Below are positions 1 through 12,382 of a stretch of 64,000 nucleotides of DNA, piece by piece (the stretch's first letter is position 1; every line of letters begins with the position of its first letter). The notes beneath the pieces were generated by a model. The model worked only from the letters and a program-made list of their open reading frames with translations. It was not told the DNA's origin and made no database searches. The DNA is from Oehlia diaphana (taxonomy: Eukaryota; Glomeromycota; Glomeromycetes; Glomerales; Glomeraceae). Where the stretch lies: the NCBI GenBank assembly GCA_003833135.1, contig QZLH01000454.1, positions 20,124 through 84,123 of the forward strand, in the 5' to 3' direction. A program made the translations under genes and the position numbers.

Positions 1-3000
1 GTGACCGAAATGAATCGCGTCGGTATGCTGCTGCCCTTGTATTACGAGAATTAGCGCAAAACGCGCCAACTTTAATATATACTTATGTATCATCAATTTT
101 GGAAAATATATGGGTTGGATTACGAGATCAAAAACAGATAATTCGAGAGGCTTCTGCAGAGACTTTAAGTGCATGTTTGAAAATTGTATATGAGCGTGAA
201 AGTTCAATGAGGATTCAATGGTATACAAAAATATATGATGAAGCATCAAGAAATTTAAAGCCCGGTAATGCTGATCAAATACATGGGGCACTATTAGCAT
301 ATCGAGAATTATTACATCATGCAAAATCGGTTCGTTACTTTTCTAAACTAATACTTCTCTTACAGTTAATTAAGTTTATTGATTTTTTTCCGCAAATTTT
401 AATTACTAGTTTATGCATGAAAGGTATAAGAATGTGTGTGAAACTGTGCTTCGCTATAAAGATCATCGTGATGGTCTTATTCGGAGAACTGTGATTTCTT
501 TAATACCGGTTCTTGCAGAATTTGACAACAAGGAATTTGTCGCTACATATGTTCACAAATGCATGCTATATTTATTAGCACAACTCAAAAAAGATAGAGA
601 CAGATCTATATGTACGTATGATTTATTCAATAAGGATGTCCCTATTTTGGAATTTAACTAAGTAATAATATTGTAAAATAGCCTTTATTGCTATAGGACA
701 AGTGGCTATAGCCGTAGGTAGTAATATAGGTCCATATTTAGATGGCATATTAAGCAATATTAAGGAAGGGCTTACACCTAAAGCACGAAACCGCGGCGGT
801 AACGAAGCTCCATTATTTCAATGTATTGGGATGTTGGCGCGTGCTGTTGGTCAGGCACTTACCATGCATATGCATGAACTGTTGGATTTAATGTTTGCAT
901 GTGGGTTAAGTGAACCATTGCGACAAGCTTTAATGGAGCTGGCCGTATTTATTCCTCCTTTGTTACCGAATATTCAAGGTTTTATTCCAAATTTTTTATT
1001 ATTATGATTATGTTCTTTCTATTCTTATTATTAAAATATTATTGTTTTACAATTAAATAGAACGTCTTCTGAATATGTTATCTACAATTCTTAGCGGACA
1101 AACATTTCGTGCCCCCGGATCGCCTGCATCCGAAGGACCTGACTTAAGACGTCACCTTAAAACTGATATATCAGAAATGAAAGATGTAGAGACGGTAACA
1201 TTAGCTCTTAAGACACTCGGAAGTTTCAATTTTGAAGGCCACATTTTAAATGAGTTTGTAAGAGATTGTGTAGTTCGGTATCTTGAGCAAGATAACCATG
1301 GAGTACGAGAAGCAGCTGCATTGACTTGCTGTCAGTTATTTGCTCGAGATCCAATACTGGACCAAACTAGCAATCACGCTATTTTAGTAGTTAATGAAGT
1401 ATTGGAAAAGCTTTTAACAGTTGGTGTTGCAGATCCTGGTATTTAAAGAAAATTGATTATTTTGAATTAAATAATATTTTTTTTTATTTTTTTTTTAATA
1501 TTTCTTTGTTAATCAGATCCGAATATTAGAGAAACTGTGTTGAAAAATCTCAATGAGAGATTTGATAAACACTTGGCACAAGCTGAAAATATTCGATCGT
1601 TGTTCCTTGCTTTGAATGATGAAATTTTTACTATTCGAGAAATTACAATTACCATTATAGGTCGTCTTGCTTCCCATAATCCAGCATACGTAATGCCATC
1701 ATTACGTAAAACGCTCATTCAGCTTCTTACGGAGCTAGAATATTCCAGCGTGAGGTGAGAATAAAAAATCATTTATACATCTTTTCTAATATTATTTATT
1801 TTATTGTAATCTGTTATAATTATTTTTTTACTTTATAGCCGTAATAAAGAAGAAAGTGCACGATTGTTGAGTCTTTTAGTCTCGGCTTCACAAAGGTTAA
1901 TAAAACCTTATGTAGAATCGATATTAAAGGCCCTTTTACCGAGATCTCGTGATCCAAACCCTGCTGTAGCATCAAGTGTATTAGCTGCACTTGGTGAGTT
2001 AGCGCGTGTTGGAGGTGAAGATTTAACACCATATTTGGATAATTTGATGCCTTTGATAATTGATGCTCTCCAAGATCAAAGTTCAACTGTAAAACGAGAC
2101 GCTGCACTTAAAACTTTGGGACAACTTACAAGCAACACCGGTTTTGTAATTGAGCCATATCAAAAATATCCTCAATTACTTTCTATTCTAATCAACATTT
2201 TAAAGACTGAACAGTCACCTTCCATCAGACGCGAAACTGTTAAATTAGTGGGAATTCTCGGAGCATTAGATCCTTATCGTCATAAGGTATTAATATATTG
2301 CCTATAATCAATTGTATTAATTTATAAATACTTCTATACTTTATTAATCGACTTACATACTATTTAGATAACGATTGCTTCATCCGAAGATTCGTTATCG
2401 GATCCTAAAACAACAAATACAGATGTGACACTTTTAATGATAGGTTTAGGGCCTTCTTCAGAAGATTACTATCCAACCGTAGTTATTAATGCATTAATGA
2501 AAATTCTTCGAGATTCTTCATTAAATGCCCATCACACCGCTGTTATTGAAGCTGTAATGTATATTTTCAAAACATTAAGCTTGAAATGTGTTCCCTTCTT
2601 ACCACAGGTAGGTTTTCATTATTATTATAATTCATGTTTATGTTTATATTAATAACATTTTAAAAAATTTTTTAATAGATTACACCTGCGTTCTTAGGAG
2701 TGATGCGTACGTGCCCCTCCGGCATGCTTGAATTCTATTTCCAGCAATTAGGTATCCTGGTTTCTATTGTTCAACAACACATCAGGAATTATCTTTCCGA
2801 TATTTTTGCTTTGGTTGAGAATTTCTGGAATCCAAGTTCCACAATTCAGATAACAATTATTAACCTTGTTGAAGAAATTGCCAAGGCTCTTGATGGTGAA
2901 TTTAAAAATCATTTGCCAGTGTTGTTGCCTATAATGTTACAAATATTTGACCAAGATAAGAGTGAAAAGCGTCAGCCAACTCTTAAAGTATTGCATGCTC

Positions 3001-6000
3001 TTGTAGTATTTGGTACAAATATTGAAGAATATATGCATCTTGTTATCCCTGTTGTTGTCAAGCTTTTTGAGAAGCCAGATGTACCACTTCAACTTCGCAA
3101 AGCAGCAGTTCAAACTATTGGTTCAATGTCTAAAAAAGTTAATTTTTCGGATCATGCATCTAGAATAATTCATCCATTAGCTCGTGTGTTAGCACTTCCA
3201 TATGGTGATTTGAGGATAGCTGCAATGGAAACGCTTTGCGCTCTTGTTTTTCAACTCGGATCGGACTATGCTATATTTATTCCAATGATAAATAAAGTAA
3301 AAAAATATTTTCTTATATTTTTAACGCTTTTTTGCTTAAATTTTATTTAATCATCTAATTAATTCTCGTATAAGGTAATTCTGAAACATCGTATACAAAA
3401 TAATGATTATGAGATTCTGGTTTCGAAACTTCTTAAAGGAGAACCATTACCGCAAGAATTTGGAAGCGAAGAAAGGTATATTATAAATAAATATGAAAAT
3501 ACACGAAATATAATTATTTTACATATTTACATATATATATTATTATTATTTCGGTAGAAGATTTAATGAAACAGGAGTAGAAGAAACGCCCGCAGCAGAA
3601 ACAAATGCTAAAAAATTGCCAGTCAACCAGCAGCATTTGAAAAATGCATGGGAATGTTCTCAAAGATCTACTAAAGATGATTGGCATGAATGGATACGTA
3701 GACTAAGTGTGGAATTACTTAAAGAATCTCCATCACATGCTCTTAGAGCGTGTGCAAGTTTAGCTGGCGTTTATCATCAACTTGCGAGAGAACTATTTAA
3801 TGCAGGATTCATATCTTGTTGGTCTGAATTATACTATCAATATAAGGTAACCTAAAATCAACATTTTAATTTGTAATTAATTTATACCGCATTCGGTAGG
3901 GTTACTATTATTGATTGTCTTCAAACTTTTCTAGGATGAATTAGTAAGTTCTTTAATGTCTGCATTGAGAGCACCAAATATTCCTGCAGAAATTGTTTCG
4001 ACCATTTTAAATTTGGCTGAATTTATGGAACATTATGATAAACCTCTTCCTATTGACATAAAAACACTTGGTAATCACGCAGAAAACTGTCATGCTTATG
4101 CTAAAGCCCTTCACTATAAGGAATTGGAATTTATAAGTGAAGCGTCCACAGAAACAATTGAAAAATTGATTCAAATCAATAATCAACTACAATTACCAGA
4201 TGCTGCCATAGGTATACTTACACATGCACAACAGAATCCAAATTTACAGGATTTGCAATTAAAAGAAAATTGGTACGAAAAGTTGAATCGTTGGGAGGAT
4301 GCTTTGACAGCATATGAAAAAAGGCGAACTGATGATCCAAATGATTTTGAAGCAACTCTTGGTGTGATGCGTTGCTTACACTCACTGGGTAATTGGGATG
4401 GGCTTTCCGAACTTGTTCAAAAAAAATGGCCCGAATCGGATATTACAAATCGCAAGTCAATGGCTACTTTCGCAGCTGCTGGTGCATGGTCTTTAGGCCA
4501 GTGGAGTTTAATGGAAGATTACATTGAAAATATTAAGCCCGATAACTATTATAGACCATTCTATCAAGCTATTATTGCTTTACATAAGAATCAATATTCC
4601 GAGGCTGTTCGTCACATTGATAAAACTCGAGATTTATTAGACACAGAATTGACAGCTCTTGTTGGAGAAAGTTATAATCGAGCCTACAAGTAAGTACCAA
4701 CAGACACGACATAATGTGAATTTTTTGATTAATATACATAATCACTTAATCTAATTTGTAATTTTCATTAGTGTTGTAGTTCGTGTTCAAATGTTAGCGG
4801 AATTAGAAGAAATAATAACATACAAACAATATGCAGATCAGCCTGATCGCCAGGCAACCATCCGAAAAACTTGGATGAAGAGGTAGATATGTTTATTTTA
4901 AGAAGCAGTTGGATAATTTTAGTAACGAGGACAAAAAAGCTCGTATTGGTAACGTTGAATTATTTTGTTAATGTTCATAAATAAAATTATTATAGGCTTA
5001 AAGGGTGCCAACGTAACGTGGATGTTTGGCAACAAATTCTCAAAGTTCGCACATTAGTAATTTCACCAAAGGAAAATATGGAAATGTGGATTAAATTCGC
5101 TAATTTATGCCGTAAGAGCGATCGTCTTGAGTTAGCGGAAAAAACATTAAGACAACTTTTAGTTGGCGATCAAAAATTGGAAGTTATTCATTCATCGGTA
5201 TTAATTATATAACGAAATTTAATTTTTTTTTGATTTTGTTCGCTATATTGTAATTATCTTTTGAGTATAGATTCTTGCGAGAGCTTCACCGCAAGTTGTC
5301 TACGCACACTTAAAATGGATGTGGGCTAGTGGAGTTCGTGAAGAAGCTTTAGGCTATTTACGTGACTTCACGACAAGAATGTCTAATGATCATCACCGAG
5401 TCGGCAACACTGGTTTACTCGCACGCTGTTGCCTTAAGAAAGGAGAATGGCAGAAAGTTTTACAGGATGATTGGGATAGAGTATGTTTAAAAATTGAACA
5501 TTTTATTTAATTATTTACTTAATATCTGAATTGCAAAATTTTTAGGAAACTATTCCAGATATCTTGCAATCATATTTACTCGCAACACAATATGATAAAG
5601 AATGGTATAAAGCTTGGCATGCATGGGCCCTCGCAAATTTTGAGGTCATTTCTTTTTATGAGAAATCTAACTCTACCGAAAATAATACGCCGGCCGATCA
5701 AAATATTGCAGTCACTGAAGAAGTTAACGGGGATATTCATCAAGAAGTGTTACGTTATGTAGTACCATCTGTTCAAGGTATAAATAATCGTTCAAATGTA
5801 ATCATTTAAAGCCTTTCTGTGAATTTTGTTACTAAACTTTAATTCATTTTTGTAGGTTTCTTTAAATCAATCGCTCTTTCAAGGGGTAATTGTTTACAAG
5901 ATACTTTGCGGTTGCTTACTCTTTGGTTCAAATATGGCTATCAAGAAGAAGTATGCAATGCTATTAAAGAAGGATTCAGTAATGTCAATATTGATACATG

Positions 6001-8466
6001 GCTTGAAGTTATTCCACAGGTTTGCTCATGCAATAAATGTTATCTTTTATTTATATCTTTATTTTAATAATATTTTTTCATAATCATATAAACAAATTTG
6101 GCAGCTTATTGCACGCATTCACGCTCCAAATCAACAAGTGCGCCGTCTTATTCACGATTTGCTAGCCGAGGTCGGAAAGGAGCATCCTCAGGCTTTGATT
6201 TATCCTCTTACTGTCGCTTCTAAATCTCCGAGTTCTTATCGACAAACCGCTGCTGAATCAGTTATGGATAAACTACGTGCACATAGTGCTGTTCTCGTCG
6301 ATCAGGTATTTATATGTTTATCATCATTATTTACATAATAATGCCATTCTCCATAACAATCAATGCCATCAAACTTCCTAGGCTTTACTCGTTAGTCAAG
6401 AACTTATTCGTGTTGCGATTCTATGGCATGAAATATGGATGGAAAATCTGGAAGAAGCCTCTCGTCTATTCTTTATTGAACGTAACTTCGAAGCTATGTT
6501 CAATATATTGGATGAATTGCAGGAACGCCTTGATCGTGGTCCTGAAACTTTGCGAGAAGTAGCTTTTGTACAAGCATATGGAAGGGAACTTCAAGAAGCT
6601 GGTGGATGGTGTAAGAAATACAAGCAAACGGGAGATATGACTTTCTTATCTCAAGCCTGGCAAATATATCACGAGGTAAGAGATTTTTTTTTATTTTTCC
6701 TTTATCTTCACTAAATATTTATAACTTATATTACTCATTTATAACACAAAAATTAGATGTTTAAAAAAATAACTGCACAAGTGGGAACTATTACTACTCT
6801 TGAACTTCAATATGTTTCTCCAAAATTACTCGCAGCGAGAGATTTAGAACTAGCAGTTCCAGGTTGTTTTATAATTTTTTATAAAAATTTACAAAATTTT
6901 TTTTATTTATAAATTTCCGAATTATTTTTAGGTACATACAAAAGCGGAGAACCTGTAACCAAAATAGCAAGCTTTATATCTACAGTAAATATTATTTCTT
7001 CCAAACAGCGCCCTAGAAAACTAAATTTGATTGGTAATGATGGCAAAGAATATCAATTCTTGTTAAAAGGTAATAGTCGTGTTATTTATTGGTTATTTAT
7101 TGATAATTACCTACGAATAATTATTTATAATACTTTATTATATTAATAGGTCACGAAGATTTACGACAAGACGAACGTGTAATGCAATTATTCGGCTTGG
7201 TTAATACTCTCCTCTCCGTAGACTCTGAGACATTTAAGAGACATTTACACATTCAAAGATATACTGTTACTCCTCTCACACCTAACATCGGTCTTTTAGG
7301 ATGGGTACCAAATTGTGACACTCTTCACGCTCTAATTCGCGATTATCGTGAGAGCAAAAAAATCCTCCTTAATATAGAACATCGTTTAATGCTACAGGTA
7401 TGTTAGTTAAGTTAGTTTGTTCAATTTTATTTTATTTTTATAATACAAATTATAACATCGTATGCAGATGGCACCCGATTATGATCAATGCACTATAATT
7501 GAAAAAGTGGAAGTGTTCGAATTTGCCCTAGCTAATACAACAGGCCAAGATCTATATAAAGTTTTATGGCTTAAGAGTAAAAACTCTGAGGCATGGTTGG
7601 AGCGACGTACTAATTATACTCGATCCTTAGCACTAATGTCAATGGTTGGCTATATTCTTGGATTGGGAGATAGACATCCATCAAATATCATGCTTGATCG
7701 TTATACAGGGAAGATTGTGCATATTGATTTTGGTGATTGTTTCGAGGTAAATTAACATGTATATAAGATACTGCTAAATGTTTATTGTTATATTACTAAA
7801 TCCTTTTCTATCATAGGTTGCGATGACTCGTGAAAAATATCCAGAAAAAATTCCATTCCGTTTAACGCGCATGTTAGTTAATGCAATGGAAGTAAGTGGT
7901 ATAGAAGGGAATTTCCGTACTACATGTGAAGCCGTGATGAGTGTATTACGAAAGAACAAGGAAAGTTTAATGGCTGTTCTTGAGGCTTTCGTACATGATC
8001 CTTTAATAAATTGGAGAATTATGGCTAATCCGAGTCCAAGACAAGGTGATCTTTGTTTACTTTATCTTTATTACTATTTAATTGTTACTTATTAATGCTA
8101 TTTTACTTTATAAGATGGCGAAAACATGCATGCAGTAGCAGGTTCAAGCAATCGTCGTGCCCGTGATATAATTAATCGTATTTCAAATAAGTTAACAGGT
8201 TAGGACTGGGCTAAAAGAATTTATATCTTAAAATAATTATAAATAGTAATTCTCATTAATAATTAATTGTAGGCAAAGATTTTAAACCAAATCAAGTATT
8301 AGATGTGCCTTCACAGGTTGAAAAATTAATTCAACAAGCAATTTCAGTTGAGAATCTGTGTCAATGCTATATCGGATGGTAATCTTAGGTCTTATATTAG
8401 TCTATTCATTTATTATATATACTTTGCTAACTTTTTAACAAAATTTATAGGTGTGCCTTCTGGTAA
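1..8466 (+). CDS. TOR: TOR serine/threonine protein kinase (partial, 5' end outside window)
   Basis: Central growth kinase of TORC1/TORC2, coupling nutrient status to translation and autophagy. The window opens inside an exon, reading from base 3. My 26-exon model is 3-329, 410-611, 682-978, 1061-1438, 1517-1754, 1839-2286, 2368-2607, 2679-3296, 3375-3475, 3558-3846, 3935-4689, 4772-4882, 4996-5197, 5271-5480, 5546-5777, 5856-6019, 6105-6305, 6382-6675, 6757-6862, 6932-7069, 7150-7397, 7468-7746, 7817-8045, 8115-8198, 8273-8378, 8451-8466. It totals 6513 nt, exactly 2171 codons, so about 200-350 N-terminal residues are missing compared with usual TOR. HEAT repeats (exons 1-9) are followed by the FAT domain, then FRB ([13 protein letters not shown], exon 18), the kinase domain with [11 protein letters not shown], catalytic [12 protein letters not shown] and [10 protein letters not shown], and FATC ending GWCAFW, completed across the last intron. 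The first intron has a weak donor (GTTCGT). The gene is convergent with cactin. Confidence 0.96.
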
Positions 8467-9000
8467 TTGAGGATTTACCATTGTGTTAGTGTACGAGATT
8501 GTAATTATCGATTATGCAAGAATGGCTACAGGCTACTTAGCTTAAGAAACATTAGAATTGTACAATATTATACACTAGAAATTTTGAAATTATGGGATAA
8601 TCGTTTATTATATTATTTATATATAATACAGAAATTAATTTATTAATCACCCGCATATTACTCATCAAACATATTTAGTAACATTCACTATTTAATACTG
8701 ATCAGTGTAACATCTATACAATGTAGCAATCGCTGGCAAAACGATCGAAAGAAGAATCAGTACTAGATAAATTTCTAAGCTATTGATTGTTCAAATAAAT
8801 TTAGCTTCACATTTAACAATTTTCTTGTGATATTCCGAAATTTGCATTAAATTATGAATGTACTATTATTAGAAAATTTTTTTTATTCTTATGAAATACA
8901 TTAATTTATAAAAAAAAAATAGCATAATATTCAAGAGATACTGAAAATATTATCAATGGTTTCTCTGATCTGAATATAATAATTCTTTCGGCTTTATTAC
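8467..9000. other. Intergenic spacer between convergent TOR and cactin genes
   Basis: AT-rich 534-bp spacer separating two stop codons that face each other. It must carry the 3' UTRs of both genes. I see no ORF, repeat or RNA gene in it. Confidence 0.7.
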
Positions 9001-12000
9001 TCAACGACGGTAATAATGACGTTTAAAATGGAAATGTAGCTGTAAAACTCCACGATCAAAACTTGATTTAAAGCCTTTTTTGTGAGAATATTCCCATTCA
9101 CGATTAACAATACGAAAAGCAATATCCTAAATGATAGAAGACAAGTTTTTAAAATATCTAAGCTGTCAACATTAAAAATAAACTTCATACATACTTCATA
9201 AGGAGGTCCTGCCATAAATCTGATCAAGACTGTATCATTGTTTCCAGGTTCTCTTTCAATTTTATATGTTGGTGCTTTTGATTTATCAATTAAATCCGGA
9301 TAAAATATATTAAATTTATATCCTTGAACAACTTTTGGAGGTGGATTATCGCTATCGTAATGAGTTTGGTTATATTTATTCCATTCGTATCCTGTATGAA
9401 CCCGATTGAAATATCGTGGTTTCCTTGGACGATATTTATCTTGCCATAAGTATGTCTAAATAAATTACTTAATAAGTAAATTTAAAGGCTGGTTTAAAAA
9501 TTGATTATATAAAGTTGAAATTCACCGTTTTAGCTAATTCTTCCTCTATATTAAATATAGCTTCATCTTCATCCAAATCTTTAGCAGCCTCTCGCTCGTA
9601 CAATACTTTTGAAACCTATATATCAAAATAATTTAGAAAACCAATAATATATAAAGTAGCAAAATAAACCTCGAATTACACTTACTAATGACTCTTCCTC
9701 CTCCTCCACGGTAGGTTTCTTTTGCTGAACTTTCATAGGAATAAATTGATTACGAAGAACCTCTTTACGTTTTTCTCTCTTTAAATAAAATTAAAATAAG
9801 CAAAGTATTAAAAGTTTTATAAATTTTCATCATTTAAAATTAACTTACCAATGATTTCATATCTTCGCCAAGATCAACAATTTCACATTGTTTATCTTCT
9901 CTGGGTAATTTGTCAAAAGGTCTTGGGCTCATTGATTTATCATATTCCTCAATCAAAGAATAATCCTCTTCCTCTATTGCATCATTGTCAATAGTCCCTT
10001 GCCCTTCTGCTTTAATCTGCACACTATGTGATGCGAGTGCTGTTTCTAATTCTTCTTGTACTTTTATAGCCTCCTGTCTCTGTTTTCTCCTTAGTTGCTC
10101 CAATCTTTTTTGCAACACAATTTCATGCATTGCTTTTAACTTAGCCTTTGCTTTCCAAACAGTTATAGTTTTTAATTGCTGTTCCCAGTATTCAACTTCC
10201 ACAGCTTCTTGTCCAGATAACTTTTGTTGAATTTGACTCTGCAGTTTGTTTAATTGTTCATAAGTTTTACCAGCCAACAACTTATTAATGTCATCTTTAA
10301 CAACGGCGGTAACATTGCCAGTAAGATTTTTTTCTTCTGCTTGAAGTTCAGAAAGCTTGTTATCACATACTACAATCATTGCCTATGTAGCGAAAAAAAA
10401 TTTTTTAGATACAATCCAAATAAAAAAGGCCTATAAATCATTGTAGTAATAATACTTACTCTCCAGAAATCGAGATTATTCGGATTTTTCTCAAGGCTTA
10501 AATATTTCTGAATGTCTTGATGTAATTCTTCAACCTCTTGTAAATTTAAATTCTATGATCATAAAATTATGTTAAATTGTGAATTTTCCAATTTTACATT
10601 CGTGATTATATCTACCTCAAAAATAGTGTAAGGCTCGTCTATATCAATTTCCAAAGCTTCATCCACATCTTCATTTTCATCAGCCAATCGCAGGTTGATA
10701 GCAAGAATGTCTATTGGTTTTGCTCGACTTTCCTTGATACGAATTTCTGCGCGGCGCTTTGCTTGTTGAAGATGAAACTAGTGGATAGAGAAAAAAATAT
10801 TTAGTAATCAATTAAATGAATGTTTTTCGCAGATAAATTGAATCAAATTTTACTTCATCTTCTTTAGCTGCCCAATCGCCCATAGATGCGATTTCAGCCT
10901 CACGTTGCATCCGTGACTATAAATTATAATTTTGTTAAACAATATTAAAGAACATAAATGAACAAGCGAGAGCTAAACAATTACAAGTTCTTCATCTCTT
11001 AGTTGCTGTTCTATTTCACGTTCTATTCTCCTCTTTTTCAATTTTTCAAGTTCGAGCTATTAATAACAAAGATATGTAAATAATGAAATAAAAAAAACCG
11101 ATAATATGTAAAATTCTTAATGGATTCGAAAAGGTTTCAACCTGTGTTTCTTCACGACGTTGTTGTTCTTGACGTAAAATCTCCTCAGGAGTTAATCCCA
11201 ATTTCTTCTCGCGATCTTTCTTTTTAGTCCATTCGAATTTTTCTCCTAAATTAGCGTCATTAAATGGATTGTCGCTGTTTGAATAAATCGACAAATCTAT
11301 ATATGAAAATTGATCTGCTTTATGTTCCTATAAAGACAGTTAATTAATTATAAATTGGGATATAGATCATAAAAATCAAATATAAAAAATTAACAAATTT
11401 AATAATAGCTACCCATAATTACATACTCTTTTGTGTTTCTTCGATTCTTTTTTCGCTTTTTTTGATTTTTTTTTTCGTTTCCTTTCCTCTTCTTCCTCGT
11501 TTGATTTGTGATGTCTCTTTTCCTCCCTCTCCTCAGATGATCTACGATGCTTCCTTTCCTTTTCTTCCTCGGATGAATATCTTCTTTTGGATGATCTATT
11601 GCGTCCTCTCCCCCCCTCATCAGAATATCTATCACGATGTCTTCTGTCCTCCTCATCAGAATATCTATCACGATGTCTTCTGTCCTCCTCGTCAGAGTAT
11701 CTATCACGATGTCTTTTGCCCTCTTCGTCAGAATATCTATCACGATGTCTTCTGTCCTCTTCATCGGAATATCTATTACGATGTCTTCTGTCCTCCTCGT
11801 CAGAATATCTATTACGATGCCTTTTGTCCTCCTCGTCAGAATATCTATTACGATGTCTTCTGTCCTCCTCGTCAGAAAATCTATTACGATGTCTTTTGTC
11901 CTCCTCGTCAGAATATCTATTACGATGTCTTCTGTCCTCCTCGTCAGAATATTCATTTCGATATTTTCTCTCTTGCTCTTCGTCAGAGGATCTATTACGG

Positions 12001-12245
12001 TGTCTACTACCCTCTTCTTCAGAATATCTACTACGATGCCTCTTATCCTCTTCTACAGAATATTTATTACGTAGTTTTCTGTCCTCCTCTTCGTCAGAAT
12101 ATCTATAATGACGTTTCCTGTCTTCTTCGTCAGAATATCTGTTGCGACGTTTCCTACCCTCATCGTCTGGTGAATATCTACTATGTTTCCTGCTCTCATT
12201 GTCTGGTGAATATCTTCTGGGATACGAGGGATAGTGTGAAGACAT
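9001..12245 (-). CDS. CACTIN: Cactin, spliceosome-associated protein
   Basis: Conserved nuclear protein that associates with spliceosomal complexes and supports splicing fidelity. The 11-exon model on the minus strand is 12245-11427, 11327-11142, 11056-10985, 10916-10854, 10777-10616, 10552-10460, 10382-9849, 9778-9686, 9615-9526, 9455-9195, 9126-9001, giving 832 residues. Order: an Arg/Ser/Asp/Glu-rich N-terminus with RYSDEED repeats (residues about 10-240), a Lys-rich stretch, the DNPFNDANLGEKF..W motif, coiled-coil middle domain (exons 3-7), and the diagnostic C-terminal cactin domain with KYRPRKPRYFNRVHTGYEWN, VVQGYKFNIFYPDLIDKSK, GPPYEDIAFRIVNREWEYSH and a terminal HFHFKRHYYRR. I chose the ATG at 12245 because the repeat domain follows immediately; an in-frame upstream ATG at 12335 would add a hydrophobic, atypical leader. 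Every exon length is a multiple of three. Confidence 0.94.
11600..12150 (-). repeat. 33-bp coding minisatellite in cactin exon 1
   Basis: Tandem 33-bp units encoding the 11-residue repeat RYSDEED(R/K)RHR(N/D). About a dozen copies are near-perfect between 11605 and 11965; towards the N-terminus the units degenerate (EEDRKLRN, EEGSRHRN, EEQERKYRN). Copies nearest the Lys-rich end carry RHRD, the others RHRN, which indicates recent expansion in blocks. Because the unit has no stop codon in several frames, antisense frames stay open across it; these are not genes. Confidence 0.9.
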
Positions 12246-12382
12246 TATAATTTTAAAATCAAGGACATTCGTCAATTTAAATTGATTGATAAATAAATAA
12301 ATTATCATGTGATAATGTTTGGTAAGGATCATCATTTATCACAGTTTACGAGTTGATTTTGGGTTGATTTAAGTTTACCGAT
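12246..12382. promoter_or_regulatory. Shared divergent promoter, cactin / urate oxidase
   Basis: Only 137 bp separate the two start codons, so both promoters and 5' UTRs lie here. The stretch holds four GATAA cores in both orientations: 12288-12292, 12302-12306 (as TTATC), 12311-12315 and 12336-12340 (as TTATC). The middle two form an inverted pair around ATGT. HGATAR elements are the known binding sites of fungal nitrogen-regulatory GATA factors (AreA/Nit2 type), which control purine catabolism in ascomycetes. That the sites work here is inference. Confidence 0.55.

Noticed and set aside
11462..12250. Long + strand frames of up to 262 codons opposite cactin exon 1
   Set aside because: They are by-products of the 33-bp repeat, which lacks stops in several frames; the minus frame continues into ten conserved cactin exons.
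12246..12335. N-terminal extension of cactin from the upstream ATG at 12335
   Set aside because: It would add a hydrophobic leader unlike a nuclear protein and occupy most of the divergent promoter; the ATG at 12245 directly precedes the repeat domain.
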